DNA of 64,000 nucleotides from Plantactinospora mayteni (GTDB lineage: Bacteria > Actinomycetota > Actinomycetes > Mycobacteriales > Micromonosporaceae). The notes beneath the pieces are model-generated. The model was not told where the DNA came from and did not search any database. It saw nothing but the letters and a program-made list of their open reading frames with translations. The stretch is taken from positions 62,001 through 126,000 of the forward strand of contig NZ_BONX01000028.1 of assembly GCF_016862935.1 (NCBI RefSeq), in the 5' to 3' direction. The translations under genes and the position numbers were made by a program. Below, piece by piece: positions 39,816-49,849 of this stretch (positions are counted from its first letter, which is position 1; each line of letters starts with the position of its first letter).

Positions 39816-39900
39816 GGACAGTAAAAGTGACCAACTGAGACATGGTTACAAGTTGCAAACTTTGCGCAGCCAAGACGTGCGGAGTTTGATCCCGGGAAAT

Positions 39901-40230
39901 TCATTTGACTTCCGCTGAACTTGCAAGGTGGCGCAGGCGGTCAGCAACGGCGAAGGCACTTTTATGCGCTACCACCCGCTGCCGATCCTCTACGATTGCA
40001 TCGGCAATGGCCTGGAGCTGGCGTGGCGGCAGGATGACGTTACCCTTCTTGACTAGAATTTCGTCACGAATACCCGTGACCAACTCGGTTACGACTAACG
40101 TCTCGACAACACCTGTCGGGTCAGCACGTCGCAATTCCACGTGTGCCGTTCGAAGGTCCGTGTGCGGGAGCGGCGAACGATGCGGCGCTGGATGAGAATC
40201 GACCCCCTGAGCCACATAGCCGTCCTCCAT
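39901..40230 (-). CDS. Hypothetical protein in lower-GC accessory DNA
   Basis: A 109-residue protein, ATG 40230 to TGA 39901. Its core, TAHVELRRADPTGVVETLVVTELVTGIRDEILVKKGNVILPPRQLQAIADAIVEDRQRV, is protein-like, without signal or membrane helix. It overlaps the 3' part of the membrane-protein frame by 136 nt in another frame of the same strand. The part of the membrane frame inside the overlap looks like non-coding Arg-rich translation. The two may be one gene split by a frameshift near 40240. Confidence 0.55.
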   Translation of the reverse strand: MEDGYVAQGVDSHPAPHRSPLPHTDLRTAHVELRRADPTGVVETLVVTELVTGIRDEILVKKGNVILPPRQLQAIADAIVEDRQRVVAHKSAFAVADRLRHLASSAEVK

Positions 40231-40463
40231 ATTCGAAGAAACGCCCAGCTCATAGCCGCGACGGCATAGGCGACGAGAATCAGGAACACTAGACCGAGAA
40301 TTATCCAAAGCATTGATCCGATACCGCCACTTTCTCCGAAGAGAGGCGGCACAATCATAAACGCTGCGCCGACAACGAGGCCAGCCGTGATCGCAACCAT
40401 GGGGACCGCCGCGAGAAGTGCCAGCAGCCTGCAACCCGGGGTCGCTCCTATAGATAGCCTCAC
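40095..40463 (-). CDS. Small membrane protein, C-terminal part doubtful
   Basis: GTG 40463, with GGAGGG 6 nt upstream, opens a 122-residue frame. It has two hydrophobic helices, CRLLALLAAVPMVAITAGLV and MLWIILGLVFLILVAYAVA. Beyond about residue 78 the frame becomes Arg-rich and unconvincing where it overlaps the 109-residue gene, so the real C-terminus may lie in that other frame. No family is recognised. A perfect hairpin and a transposase remnant lie just upstream. Confidence 0.5.
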   Translation of the reverse strand: MRLSIGATPGCRLLALLAAVPMVAITAGLVVGAAFMIVPPLFGESGGIGSMLWIILGLVFLILVAYAVAAMSWAFLRIWRTAMWLRGSILIQRRIVRRSRTRTFERHTWNCDVLTRQVLSRR

Positions 40464-40496
40464 GTCCACCCTCCGATTTCGTCCCGTGATGCACAC

Positions 40497-40529
40497 GTAT
40501 GGGTGGCAGGCGTTCCCTGCCACCCATAC
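40497..40529. repeat. Perfect 14-bp inverted repeat at the transposase border
   Basis: GTATGGGTGGCAGG (40497-40510) and its exact complement (40516-40529) flank the 5-nt loop CGTTC. It separates the leftward membrane gene from the broken ISAs1 transposase. It could be a fused transposon end or a terminator. Confidence 0.8.
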
Positions 40530-41224
40530 GCATCGTCCTGGCCCAGGTCACCATCGAGACCAAGAGCCAGATCCCCGCCTTTGGACCGCTGCTCGACGCC
40601 GTGGAGGAGGTCCTCGGTGACCTGACCGGGGTGCCGTTCATCGCCGACGCGCTGCACGCCCAGACCGACCACGCCCGCCAGGTCCACGGCCGGGACGCGC
40701 ACCTCGCTGTCCAGGTCAAGGGCAACCAGCCCACCCTGTACCACCAACTCAAGACCCTGCCCTGGGCGCAGATCCCGATCGGCCACCAGACCCGCGACCA
40801 CGGCCACGGCCACGGCCGCCGAGAGACCCGCACCGTCAAAGCCGTCACCCTGGCCACCCCGGACGGCATCAGCCTCCCGCACGCCCAGCAGGCCGTACGC
40901 ATCACACGTACCCGACCTCGTCATCTCGATCCCCGCCACCGACGCCGCACCAGCCGACCGACAGGACTGGATCCGCCGGGAGTGACGCATCGAGAACTGG
41001 CTCTACCACGTCCGAGGTGTCACATTCGGTGAGGACCTGCACCAAGCTCGGTCCGGTACCGGACCGGTACCGGACCCGCCGTCATGGCAACCCTGCGTAT
41101 ACCTCGATCGGCTACCCCGCGTCCATGGCCACACCAACATCGCCCGCCCCAGTCCGAGGCGCCAATCGCCGACCACACGACCCTCATCGTCGCCGTGACC
41201 AGCAGATATCCCACAACGCAATGA
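40530..41224 (+). pseudogene. ISAs1-family transposase remnant
   Basis: The C-terminal half of a DDE transposase of the ISAs1 group. Clear blocks are VLAQVTIETKSQIPAFGPLL, DALHAQTDHARQVHGRDAHL, QVKGNQPTLYHQLKTLPW, then in another frame HIENWLYHVRGVTFGEDLHQARSGTG. Shifted again, the final AVTSRYPTTQ stops at 41224. The first half, including the start codon, is absent. At 41055-41076 an exact 11-bp tandem duplication (ggtaccggacc twice) accounts for one frameshift. The element is inactive. Confidence 0.85.
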
Positions 41225-41282
41225 CCTGCAACAAGGGCACAGCCAAGGCATCGTTCAACGTGTCTCGTTACCACAAACTCAG

Positions 41283-41810
41283 TTATTGATCATTTCTTAT
41301 CAGCGCACTCCGAAGGCCATCCAACTCGAGCTTGATGGACATCGGTAACAGATCGTCAAACTGATGGGCAGTCGCCATAAATTCGCCGGCGGCAGTCGAA
41401 AGTCGGGCCGGATCGTTGAGGTAAACCAACGACTCCTCCAGCTCGTCCAGATCGCCATCCAGCTCCGCTTCAGCCCGACCATCAAGTTCCCCAGCCAGTT
41501 GGGCGGCGCGAGTGACGTGGACGACTCTGCGTGAAGCGGCATGAACAGCAAGGAACCCCGACCAGTAGGACGAGGGCTTTGCATCGTCCAGGACGAAGGG
41601 CGTAGCAAACTCTGATTCGACCCGAAGACACAAGAGTCCGAGTTGCCCTATAGCTTGTCGAAGATCATTCTCTGCCCCATCCTCGGCGCACTGAACCTTA
41701 GATGCATGCCTGGAAGGGTAGCCAATCCTCGCCAATGTATCTGCCGCAATGTCTACTGCTTCATCGAATGCAAGTCCATATGCTAACAAAGCATCTCGCC
41801 GATCACTCAT
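41283..41810 (-). CDS. Candidate immunity protein for the RHS toxin
   Basis: A 175-residue acidic, helical, soluble protein (MSDRRDALLAYGLAFDEAVDIAADTLARIGYPS...AELDGDLDELEESLVYLNDPARLSTAAGEF). I do not recognise a family. It begins 50 bp after the stop of the RHS gene, on the same strand, in DNA of lower GC than the surroundings. This is where polymorphic toxin systems keep the gene that neutralises the toxin tip. An acidic composition is common among such inhibitors. The immunity role is inferred from position only. Confidence 0.6.
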   Translation of the reverse strand: MSDRRDALLAYGLAFDEAVDIAADTLARIGYPSRHASKVQCAEDGAENDLRQAIGQLGLLCLRVESEFATPFVLDDAKPSSYWSGFLAVHAASRRVVHVTRAAQLAGELDGRAEAELDGDLDELEESLVYLNDPARLSTAAGEFMATAHQFDDLLPMSIKLELDGLRSALIRNDQ

Positions 41811-41860
41811 CTACACTCCGAACAGTTTGGAAGGACCGAAAGCTAGATGAGCCATACATA

Positions 41861-44800
41861 CTACCAGTCCTCCGGGAAGCGGCTCGGGTTCGCCTCGATA
41901 TCCAGCCACGGCAAGAAATTCTGGCAATGCCTGGTACAGGGTGCCATCGGCGTACCATGCGGTTTACCGAACGCACCTCCCACGGTGATCGACCGCATGG
42001 TCGACCCGCGAAACGGAACCCCCTCCTTGTATGCCTGCGAAATACAGTGCATCTCCGCACACTTCAGATGCCGATTGTTCCCGGTGGCCGCCTTATAGCT
42101 CTCGGCAAGTTCTTTAAGGTTGATATTGTTAACACCATTGTGACCATAGAACTTTCGTCCACTCGGAGTCGTCATTTCCGTCGCAACCTTGATAGGCTGA
42201 CCATTCGGAGCATTCTTGTTAACCAAGCCGTCCGCGTAAGCCCTGAGCGCACCTCCTGATCCCGCGGAAAGAGAAGATCGCGCATTGGTGAGTGCCATCT
42301 GGCCGGCGGCCTTTAGGCCGATTCCTGCACTCCAGGCGACTCCGGCACCGAAGGCAGCCGCTCCGAGGAGCGCTCCACCTGCGCCGAGTGCGGCACCTAT
42401 TCCTCCCCCGAGGATCGCTTCGCCTGCAATTTGCCAGCCGCTTTCGTCTTCGGCATCGAGGGCATTGGTGACGAGAGAGCCGACGGCGCCACCGACGAAT
42501 CCGCCGATGGCCGCACAGCCGACCGCGCCTACTCCCCACGTCCCTGCGGTGCACAGTGCGCCGACGGCAACGCCAGCGGCGATGCCTGCGGCGGCGCCGA
42601 CCTTTCCGGCGTTGCGGCACCAGAAGCTCGCTTGGCATTCGCGCTGCTTGCGTACACGTTCGCGAGCTTGATCGACAACCTTCTGCGAGCCCGGATTGAT
42701 CTTGGTCCTGGTGTCTGGCCACTTACCCTTGTTGACCTCGGGGTTGGCCTTCGGCACGTTGCTGCTGCAGTCGATGGTGCCGGTACCGCCACCACAGTCC
42801 GGCCGCAGGCCGGTCGGGTCGGAGTTGGTGATCGGACTGTTGTAGCTGTACGCGTATGGGTTCCACTGCTGCGGATCGGACAGGTCCAGCACCGGGTCCA
42901 CGGAGATGAACCGGCCCAGGACCTTGTCGTACTGCCGGGCCCCGATGTTGACCAGGCCTGTCGGATCGATGTCACCGCCGACGAAGCCCTTGTTGTTGAC
43001 CCAGACGGGATTTTCGCCTCGGGCGTCGCCGTACGGCGTCTGCCGACGGACCGTAACCGCCTGGGTACCGGCGTTGATCGCGGTCTGCTGAGTGCCCTGG
43101 TGATCCGGATAGAGCCAGGTCAGATCGGTGATGCTGGAGGCACCCTTGCGGCTGGCGCAGATCGTGCCGGCGAAGCTGTAGTACCTGGTCCCGGTGTTGA
43201 CCCCACCCTCGCGGCGGATCTCCTGTCCCGGCAGATACAGGGTCGTCCCGGTCGCGTCACGCCGGATCAACCGCACGCCTTCGGCGTCGTAGATGTTGGT
43301 CTCGATCGTCTGCCCGCCGGTAGCGACAGTGGCGAGTTTGCCCTCGGCGTCCCAACCCAGGGTCTGACTGTTCGCCACGGTGGCACAGTCGTTCGCGTTG
43401 GTCCCCGCGGGCCGGCAGGTGGTGTTGCCCGCCTGGTCGTAGCCGTACCTCGAAACCACATCCGGCTGCCCTGGAGCGGCGGTGGTCATCGAGGTGACCG
43501 CGTGCGGCCGGGCGACACCCTGCCCACCGGTCGGCAGAGCGTAGTTGCGGGTGGTGTCACCGCCGGCGGTGTGACTGGTCTCGGTCAACCGGGAACCGGT
43601 CGAGTCGAAGGTCCAGTCGTGCCAGTACGGCGCCGGGCCGCCCAGATTGGCAACCGTCGGATCGGCCTGGCAGTTCACCCCACTCTTCGGCGTCCAGGCG
43701 GTCGCCAGCCGGCCGAGGGCGTCCTGCCGGAAACACTGGGTATCTGCCTGCCCCACCTCCGGGGTGTCGGCAATCGAGGTGATGTTTCCGGCATCGTCAT
43801 AGCTGTATGCCCGGTCGGAGACGGTACCGGCGACGGTCTCCCGCTCCACCGTGGTTCGGGTGACACGTCGGGTGGCCTCGTCCCGATAGACCCGGTCCTG
43901 GGTGTACCTGCCGCTCGGCATCTTGTAGATCGAGCCCGAACGCTCGCCGTACGCGGTGTACGAGGCGGTGGCCATGGTGCCCGCCGAACCGGTGAGACTG
44001 GTGTCCAGCCGGATCGGCATACCCGTCGTCGAGTCGTAGTCCGTCGTCAACTGCTCCGTGACAAGCCCACCGGCCCCGGGATACGACATCGACGTCTGGG
44101 TACCGGTGAATGCCGAGTAGCCGTACGCGTAGATGTACGTGGCGTCGAGACCCGTCTCCACCGCTGGAATGACGTAGTCGACCCCGCTCGGCTGGTAACG
44201 GTTGTTGAACTGGGCTACCCGCCACCGGTAGGCGTTACTCGAACCGGCCGGCTCGTACCGGATGGCCTGGGCCAGGTGGCCCTTGAAGCCGGGCTGGCCG
44301 CTGAAGAGGGTGTCGTACTTCCACTCCGCGCGCAGTGCACCGGTGGCGGAGTCGTCCCGCAGCTGCGTCTTGCGACCGATCTGGTCGTAGACGTACCACA
44401 GCGACTCGCCACGAGCGTCGGTCGTCTTGACCAGCTCGTCGTAGTCGTTGTAGGTGCTGGTGGTGACGCCCTTGTCGGGGTCGGTGACCCGCCACTGCCG
44501 GCCCTGGACGTCGTACTCGTTGATCCACTCGTTTCCGGCCGTGTCGATGGTCTTGACCATCTGGTCCTTGTGGTTGAAGACGTACCTGGTCTCCTGGTAC
44601 GCCCCAGTGACGCCCGCTGGTGTGGTGTGCTGCCGCACCGCCACGGTCCGGTCCTGCGTGTCGGTTACCGTCGTGGTGGGAGTCGCGCCAGCCGGCGGGG
44701 TGACCTTGGTGAGGTCGCCTTCGTGGCTGGTGGTGGTACGCCACTTCTCGACCAGGTTGGTGACCCCGTCCCCGGCCAGGAAGATCTCTGCGGTCGGCCG

Positions 44801-47800
44801 GGACGCACGGTCGAAGAGGGTCTTCGACACCGCCGCCACGGACCATTCCGGTTCCCACCACAACACACCCGTTGGCGCACCGGGCTTGGCGCGCGCACCG
44901 TAGGAGACCGCCGCTCGCCCGAACTCGTCGTAGATGGTGTCGGTGACCACCCGGTCGCCGCTGCCGCCAAGCGAGATCGACTGGCTCTGCCGAGGACGCA
45001 ACAGGGCGTCGAGGATCTGGAACGAGGTGATGTAGTTGCCGTCCGGGTTCAGCGTCAACGAACGGACGAACGGGTAGGCGTCGCGGCCCGACGCGTACGT
45101 GTAGTAGTACTGCGCCGACGGCCGGTTCGGATTCGCGGACTTCAACCAACCGAAGTCCCACACCTTGGCGACGCGCCCGAACGCGTCGTACTCCACCTCC
45201 GAGGTGGTCTTCCCGTTCTGGTCGGTGCCCTTGACGGCCGAACCCCAGTACGGGTTGAACTCCTCGCTGGTTACCCAGTTGAACGGCGCCGGTCCGGTGG
45301 TGGTGGCCTTGCTGACCGGCCCGCCGACCGTCGGCGTGTAGGCGGTGGTGGTGACGTTGCCCTTGATGTCGGTGTTGGTGAGCTGCCGCCCGGTGCTGTC
45401 ATAGGTGGCTTGGGAGACGGTGTGCCACTCCGTTCCGGTGGCGCGAGCCCAGTCCTTGAGTTCCTCGGTCCTTGTTACGGACCCGAACTTGGGTGCGGTG
45501 TCGACGCTGGTGGCGCCGTCGTAGTAGTTGCGCCCGTCGGTGATCATGTCGTGGACGCTGGTCGGCAGTGCGTCGCAGGTCACCGCGGTGGTGGTGGTCT
45601 GCTTGACGAGCTGGGTGAGGTTCTTGGCGAGGTTGCGGTTGTAGCTGTAGGTGACGCACTTCTCGTCACCGGTCTCGGCGATGTCGCCGTCGTCCTGGGA
45701 CCAGTTGATCGTGCCGTAGGTGTGGTCGAAGTTCTGGTTGCCTCGGGAGACCCGCCACCCCCGGTCGCCATCGACACCGAGCGCGGTGGCGGTGTAGGTG
45801 GTCTGAGTGTCGGTGAAGCGTGCTTCCACCAGGTCACCGTTGATCGTACGGCTGGCGGTCGGGTTGGAGCGCCACGGGACGTGCACGGTCTTGGAAACCG
45901 GCTTGGTGTCGACACCGTTGTAGACGATCTGCTCGCGGATCTGCCCGGCGAACTGGTCCTCGTCATAGACGGTTTCCGAGCCCAGTGACGCCGGCACCGG
46001 CACCGTGCGAGTACCGCCCGAAGGGCCAGCGCGGTCACCGTGCATGCCACGCATGAAGGTGGTCACGGACAAGGTCCGGGTCGCCGGGTCGTCACCCACC
46101 CGAGTCTTGACCTGCGCGTAGCCGCGCCACTGGCTCCACGTCTTGCGATCCGGCTTGGACAGGCCGTCGTCGTCGGCGTAGTGCCAGGCCGGACTTCCGA
46201 CATATTCGTACCAGGTGTGCTTCGACGGCGCCTGGTGCCCGTCTTTCAACTGCACGTCGTCCTCGGCGACATGCTCGACCCGGTACTTGTGCCACCACTC
46301 GGTGACCAGTGCCTTGCCGGTCGGATCAGCGGGGTCGGGCACCTTCACCGGATAACAGCGCTTGGTGTTGGTGTGCGGCGCAAGCGTCTCCACCATTGCC
46401 TCGGTGCACTCCGGCAACGAGTAGTCGACCTTGATCCGCGCGCCGGTCTCCGTGACGATGCTGGAGATCCGAAGCCAGTTGTCGGTGGTGCCGTGTTCGG
46501 TCAACACCCGGTTCGGCAGTGACTCGGCCTCGAACGTCACCGGCGGCAGGTTCACCGTGCCGCCCACCAACCCCGCGTGGTCGATCCGGTCCAGCCACAG
46601 GCCCTCGTGAGTGGAGTCCGCCGTCGCGGCGAACGTGTGCGACAGTGTCCACGACTCCACGTTCTGCCAGGCCGGGGGCGCCTTGGTCGTGTCCCACACT
46701 CGGGTGGTGATCTTCTTCAGCCGCTTCGAGGTCCAGAACGTCGGGGTGTACTGCTGCGGGCACGATGTCGCCGACGCCTTACAGTCCTGGTCCCAGGGAG
46801 TGTCCTTCCAGCTCTCCTTCACCGGGGCGGACTCGGTCCCGCAGTTGGCGGTGCACCGCATATCGGTCTCGAACACCACCTGGGCATACGGGGTGACACT
46901 GCGCTCGGTCACGTCGTGCGTCGCGGCGGCACGGTCGTAGGTGCCGTAGTCAATCCGGGTCAGATAGCCGGACCGGTCGTACTCCACGTCGTCAGAGTCG
47001 GTGGCGTTGCGGGCGTACTTGTTGGTCTCCTTGCCATACCACAAAGACATCGTGTTGCCGCGCACGTCCACGACGTAATCGAGATTCCACCGCCACGCCT
47101 GGACGCAGTCGGAGCCGGCGAAGGTGCTCTTGCGGCACGGCTCGCCCGAGTGGTTGCCGAAGACCGGAACGGTCAAGGTCGAGTTCGTCCTGCCGCTCTG
47201 GCCCGGCAGGCTGTGCAGGCCGAAGAAGTACTGAGTACCGTCGGTGGTCGTCACCTTCCAGTACTCGCCGACGTCACCGTAGGCCGGATCACCCGCGTCG
47301 CCATTGGACGCCCCCGTCAGCTTCTCGATCTTCGACCCGTCCTCGCCGCGGGAATGCCACCCCTTGCCGGCCTGGAAGATCAGTTCACCGCCGCGGCCGT
47401 TGAGGCTCATCGTCGCGTTGTCCGACCGCCAGCACTGGTCACCACTTGAGGTGGGGCTGTTCGCCCCGTCCTTCGAGTCCTCCGCACACGGCACGTACCG
47501 ACGCTCGATGTAGCCGGGCGAGTAGTCGAACCCCTCCCCGATCCACGACGGCTGGTTGTTGGTGACCTCGGAACGGCCGTCCACGGACGACGACGAGTAG
47601 GCCAGCGAGATGTCCGGCACCGGGCCCGTCGCCGGCGGCATCCGCACCGGGTAGTTCCAGGAGAAGTCACCCGACGACCCCCCGGCCGACCACGTCGACG
47701 AGGAAGCCAGGCTGGTGGCGGCGAAGTCACCGTCGCTGCCATCCGCACCCGCCGCGAGCACCACGAACGAGTCGGCCGTCTCGGCCACCGACGGGTCCAG

Positions 47801-48511
47801 CGCCCGAACAGCGGCTGGCGATGGCGACGGCGGCACCTCCACTACAGCCGACGCCACTCCCGACGCCAGGTCGTTGGAGGTACGCAGAGGCGTCGACCTG
47901 CATGGCGGCGCGTCAGGGGTGGTGAGCGCGCAGGCCGGCACCTGCCACAGGCGCAGCCGAGATGCCCACGATCCACCGGCCGCGTACCGGAATCCGCTGT
48001 AGTCCACCGACAGCTTCGCCGCGCCACCGCTCGCCCCGGATGGGACGCCCACCTTCAGCACCAGGCCGTCCCGCCACGCCTGCGGGACACTGTCGCGATC
48101 GACGACCTGTAGATCAAGAGCGGCCAGGCGGCCGCCATCGGCGCTGTCCACCCACACCGGCATACTTCCGGCTTTGACGCCCATGCCTGCGGCCTTGCGC
48201 GCGTTAGCCGCCGGAAGTTCGACCCGGGCAGTCGCGGGATCCGGCCAGCGCGGTGTCGGGGCTGGATCGGAGGTGACCCGCTTCTGCGACCAGGCCCGGC
48301 CCGCCACCGGCCCACCATCGCGGTCGAGCTTCTCCGCCGGGATTGCCGCAGGCTCTCTCGACGGGACGTCCGGGGCAGCCCGCCCCGGACTGCCTGGCAG
48401 CAATGCCCCCAGCAGTGCCGCAACCAGCCCGACGACCACCCAGCGCCGATTACCGGTGGCGGAATGCCACCGATGTCCGCGCCGCGAACCGCGTACCGAC
48501 CCTGCGAACAT
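41861..48511 (-). CDS. Secreted RHS-repeat polymorphic toxin with C-terminal deaminase
   Basis: A 2,216-residue exported protein. Its signal peptide (RRWVVVGLVAALLGALLPGSPGRAAP) is followed by the long actinobacterial RHS N-terminal region. YD/RHS repeats then run from about residue 1000 (YDAFGRVAKVWDFG, YDEFGRAAVSYG). The RHS core lies near 1855-1900 (YDKVLGRFISVDPVLDL...NPYAYSYNSPITNSDPTGL). A Gly/Ala-rich hydrophobic pretoxin segment follows. The last 110 or so residues resemble YwqJ-type nucleic-acid deaminases, with KCAEMHC (about 2150) and PCTRHC (about 2192) as the CAE and PCxxC zinc motifs. ATG 48511 has GGAGGG 7 nt upstream. The tip is AT-richer than the rest. Confidence 0.9.
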   Translation of the reverse strand: MFAGSVRGSRRGHRWHSATGNRRWVVVGLVAALLGALLPGSPGRAAPDVPSREPAAIPAEKLDRDGGPVAGRAWSQKRVTSDPAPTPRWPDPATARVELPAANARKAAGMGVKAGSMPVWVDSADGGRLAALDLQVVDRDSVPQAWRDGLVLKVGVPSGASGGAAKLSVDYSGFRYAAGGSWASRLRLWQVPACALTTPDAPPCRSTPLRTSNDLASGVASAVVEVPPSPSPAAVRALDPSVAETADSFVVLAAGADGSDGDFAATSLASSSTWSAGGSSGDFSWNYPVRMPPATGPVPDISLAYSSSSVDGRSEVTNNQPSWIGEGFDYSPGYIERRYVPCAEDSKDGANSPTSSGDQCWRSDNATMSLNGRGGELIFQAGKGWHSRGEDGSKIEKLTGASNGDAGDPAYGDVGEYWKVTTTDGTQYFFGLHSLPGQSGRTNSTLTVPVFGNHSGEPCRKSTFAGSDCVQAWRWNLDYVVDVRGNTMSLWYGKETNKYARNATDSDDVEYDRSGYLTRIDYGTYDRAAATHDVTERSVTPYAQVVFETDMRCTANCGTESAPVKESWKDTPWDQDCKASATSCPQQYTPTFWTSKRLKKITTRVWDTTKAPPAWQNVESWTLSHTFAATADSTHEGLWLDRIDHAGLVGGTVNLPPVTFEAESLPNRVLTEHGTTDNWLRISSIVTETGARIKVDYSLPECTEAMVETLAPHTNTKRCYPVKVPDPADPTGKALVTEWWHKYRVEHVAEDDVQLKDGHQAPSKHTWYEYVGSPAWHYADDDGLSKPDRKTWSQWRGYAQVKTRVGDDPATRTLSVTTFMRGMHGDRAGPSGGTRTVPVPASLGSETVYDEDQFAGQIREQIVYNGVDTKPVSKTVHVPWRSNPTASRTINGDLVEARFTDTQTTYTATALGVDGDRGWRVSRGNQNFDHTYGTINWSQDDGDIAETGDEKCVTYSYNRNLAKNLTQLVKQTTTTAVTCDALPTSVHDMITDGRNYYDGATSVDTAPKFGSVTRTEELKDWARATGTEWHTVSQATYDSTGRQLTNTDIKGNVTTTAYTPTVGGPVSKATTTGPAPFNWVTSEEFNPYWGSAVKGTDQNGKTTSEVEYDAFGRVAKVWDFGWLKSANPNRPSAQYYYTYASGRDAYPFVRSLTLNPDGNYITSFQILDALLRPRQSQSISLGGSGDRVVTDTIYDEFGRAAVSYGARAKPGAPTGVLWWEPEWSVAAVSKTLFDRASRPTAEIFLAGDGVTNLVEKWRTTTSHEGDLTKVTPPAGATPTTTVTDTQDRTVAVRQHTTPAGVTGAYQETRYVFNHKDQMVKTIDTAGNEWINEYDVQGRQWRVTDPDKGVTTSTYNDYDELVKTTDARGESLWYVYDQIGRKTQLRDDSATGALRAEWKYDTLFSGQPGFKGHLAQAIRYEPAGSSNAYRWRVAQFNNRYQPSGVDYVIPAVETGLDATYIYAYGYSAFTGTQTSMSYPGAGGLVTEQLTTDYDSTTGMPIRLDTSLTGSAGTMATASYTAYGERSGSIYKMPSGRYTQDRVYRDEATRRVTRTTVERETVAGTVSDRAYSYDDAGNITSIADTPEVGQADTQCFRQDALGRLATAWTPKSGVNCQADPTVANLGGPAPYWHDWTFDSTGSRLTETSHTAGGDTTRNYALPTGGQGVARPHAVTSMTTAAPGQPDVVSRYGYDQAGNTTCRPAGTNANDCATVANSQTLGWDAEGKLATVATGGQTIETNIYDAEGVRLIRRDATGTTLYLPGQEIRREGGVNTGTRYYSFAGTICASRKGASSITDLTWLYPDHQGTQQTAINAGTQAVTVRRQTPYGDARGENPVWVNNKGFVGGDIDPTGLVNIGARQYDKVLGRFISVDPVLDLSDPQQWNPYAYSYNSPITNSDPTGLRPDCGGGTGTIDCSSNVPKANPEVNKGKWPDTRTKINPGSQKVVDQARERVRKQRECQASFWCRNAGKVGAAAGIAAGVAVGALCTAGTWGVGAVGCAAIGGFVGGAVGSLVTNALDAEDESGWQIAGEAILGGGIGAALGAGGALLGAAAFGAGVAWSAGIGLKAAGQMALTNARSSLSAGSGGALRAYADGLVNKNAPNGQPIKVATEMTTPSGRKFYGHNGVNNINLKELAESYKAATGNNRHLKCAEMHCISQAYKEGVPFRGSTMRSITVGGAFGKPHGTPMAPCTRHCQNFLPWLDIEANPSRFPEDW

Positions 48512-48577
48512 CACGTGTCCCTCCCCGAACGAATCCCGCCACCACGTCTTGAGAGCGAATCGATAGCTGTCACCCGG

Positions 48578-49849
48578 TCACCGCCGCCACATGACTTGCC
48601 CATTCGTATCGAGCAGGACGAGTTCCCCGTCATCGCGGAGCACCAGGCGATCGGCGGAGCTCCCCCAGGTTTCGGTATCCCACAGAGCGATGTCGTCGGC
48701 GCTGTAGAGCACCACGTTGCCGTCGACCTGGAAGAGCAGGTGTGCACCGGGATTGCCCCAGGTCGCGGTGTCCCACAGCGGATAGCCAGCCTGATAGAGA
48801 ACCAGGTTGCCGTCTCTCTGCATCAGAAGCTGATAGTTGCCGATGTCCGAGCGAAGATACTGGGCCTCGTACAGCTCCTCCCCACGCGTGAGCACATTCG
48901 TCCCCGGGGTCACCGGGATCTGCGCGTTGTACCACTCGAACATCGAGGCATCGCTCATCGCCCCCTGGAAAACCGCGACATCGTCGATGCCGCCGGTCCA
49001 CTGGTCCATGATCCCGTCGTGCCACAGCACCCGACCGACGAGCAACGGACCGGACGAGCTCATGGGCCTGAACGAAATTGTCCGCCGGCCTTCCAGTTCA
49101 CCGTTCACGTAGAGGCGGATCTCGCTGCGGGACGCGTCGTACACACCCGCCAGATGCGTCCACACCCCGGTCTCCGGCACCGATGTCGAACTGACTCCCG
49201 TCGAGACAGAGGGATTGACATCCTCAACGCTCACGTTGAACTGCCACTTGCCGTCCGCAGAGGAGTACTTCAGCCAGGCCGCACTCTCGTGCGCCCCTCG
49301 CTGAGCCACGGCGGTACGCATCCCGTCCAAGCGGTCCAGCGTCACCCACGCGGACATCGTGAAGGAGTCGTCGGTACGCAGCACCGGCGTCTCCTGCCAG
49401 GTAGTGAACTCCCGACCTTCGCTGTCGGGGGGTGTCACGCCCGTCTTGACCGCACTACGGCCGTACTCCTCGGTCGGCTCGGTGTAGCCCTCTTCCGGGA
49501 AGTACTCGTAGTCCAGCCAGAGACCGGAACCGCTGGTCGAGCGCCCGGCCCCGACAGCGGCCCCCCGGGTCAGCGACAGCCACCGGCCCCACCCCGTCAC
49601 TGTCTCCGGCACCTCACAGGTGTCCTTCAGGTTGGCCAGATAGCAGGGTCTCGCAGCCTCGAAGTCCCAGTTCCCCACCTGGACCGGCGCCAGGATCCCC
49701 GGCTCGTTGAATCCGCCCGAGAGCGGGTCCATCGCCAGTTGGCCGGTGAAGTCATGCCGCACGAGCACCCGGTCGAAGGCCTGGACGTCAGCGATAGCGC
49801 CATTCCACCAGAGCGCGGCCGCGCCGGAATTGAAGCTGTGACCCACCAC
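48578..49849 (-). pseudogene. C-terminal fragment of LamG/B-lectin surface protein
   Basis: The 3' part of an RHS-associated secreted protein. It begins within a LamG domain (VVGHSFNSGAAALWWNGAIADVQAFDRVL). A full second LamG domain (about residues 130-285) follows, then a bulb-lectin-like domain (about 320-423) with three QxDxNxVxY-like strands (MQRDGNLVLY, FQVDGNVVLY, LRDDGELVLL). It has no plausible start or signal peptide of its own. The preceding frame 49788-51185 supplies the normal N-terminus in a different frame, so I read the two as one gene broken by deletion. It stands just upstream of the RHS gene, its usual partner. Confidence 0.8.

Noticed and set aside
42431-45988. A 1,185-codon plus-strand frame opposite the RHS gene
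   Set aside because: No domain signatures, whereas the minus strand shows continuous RHS repeats.
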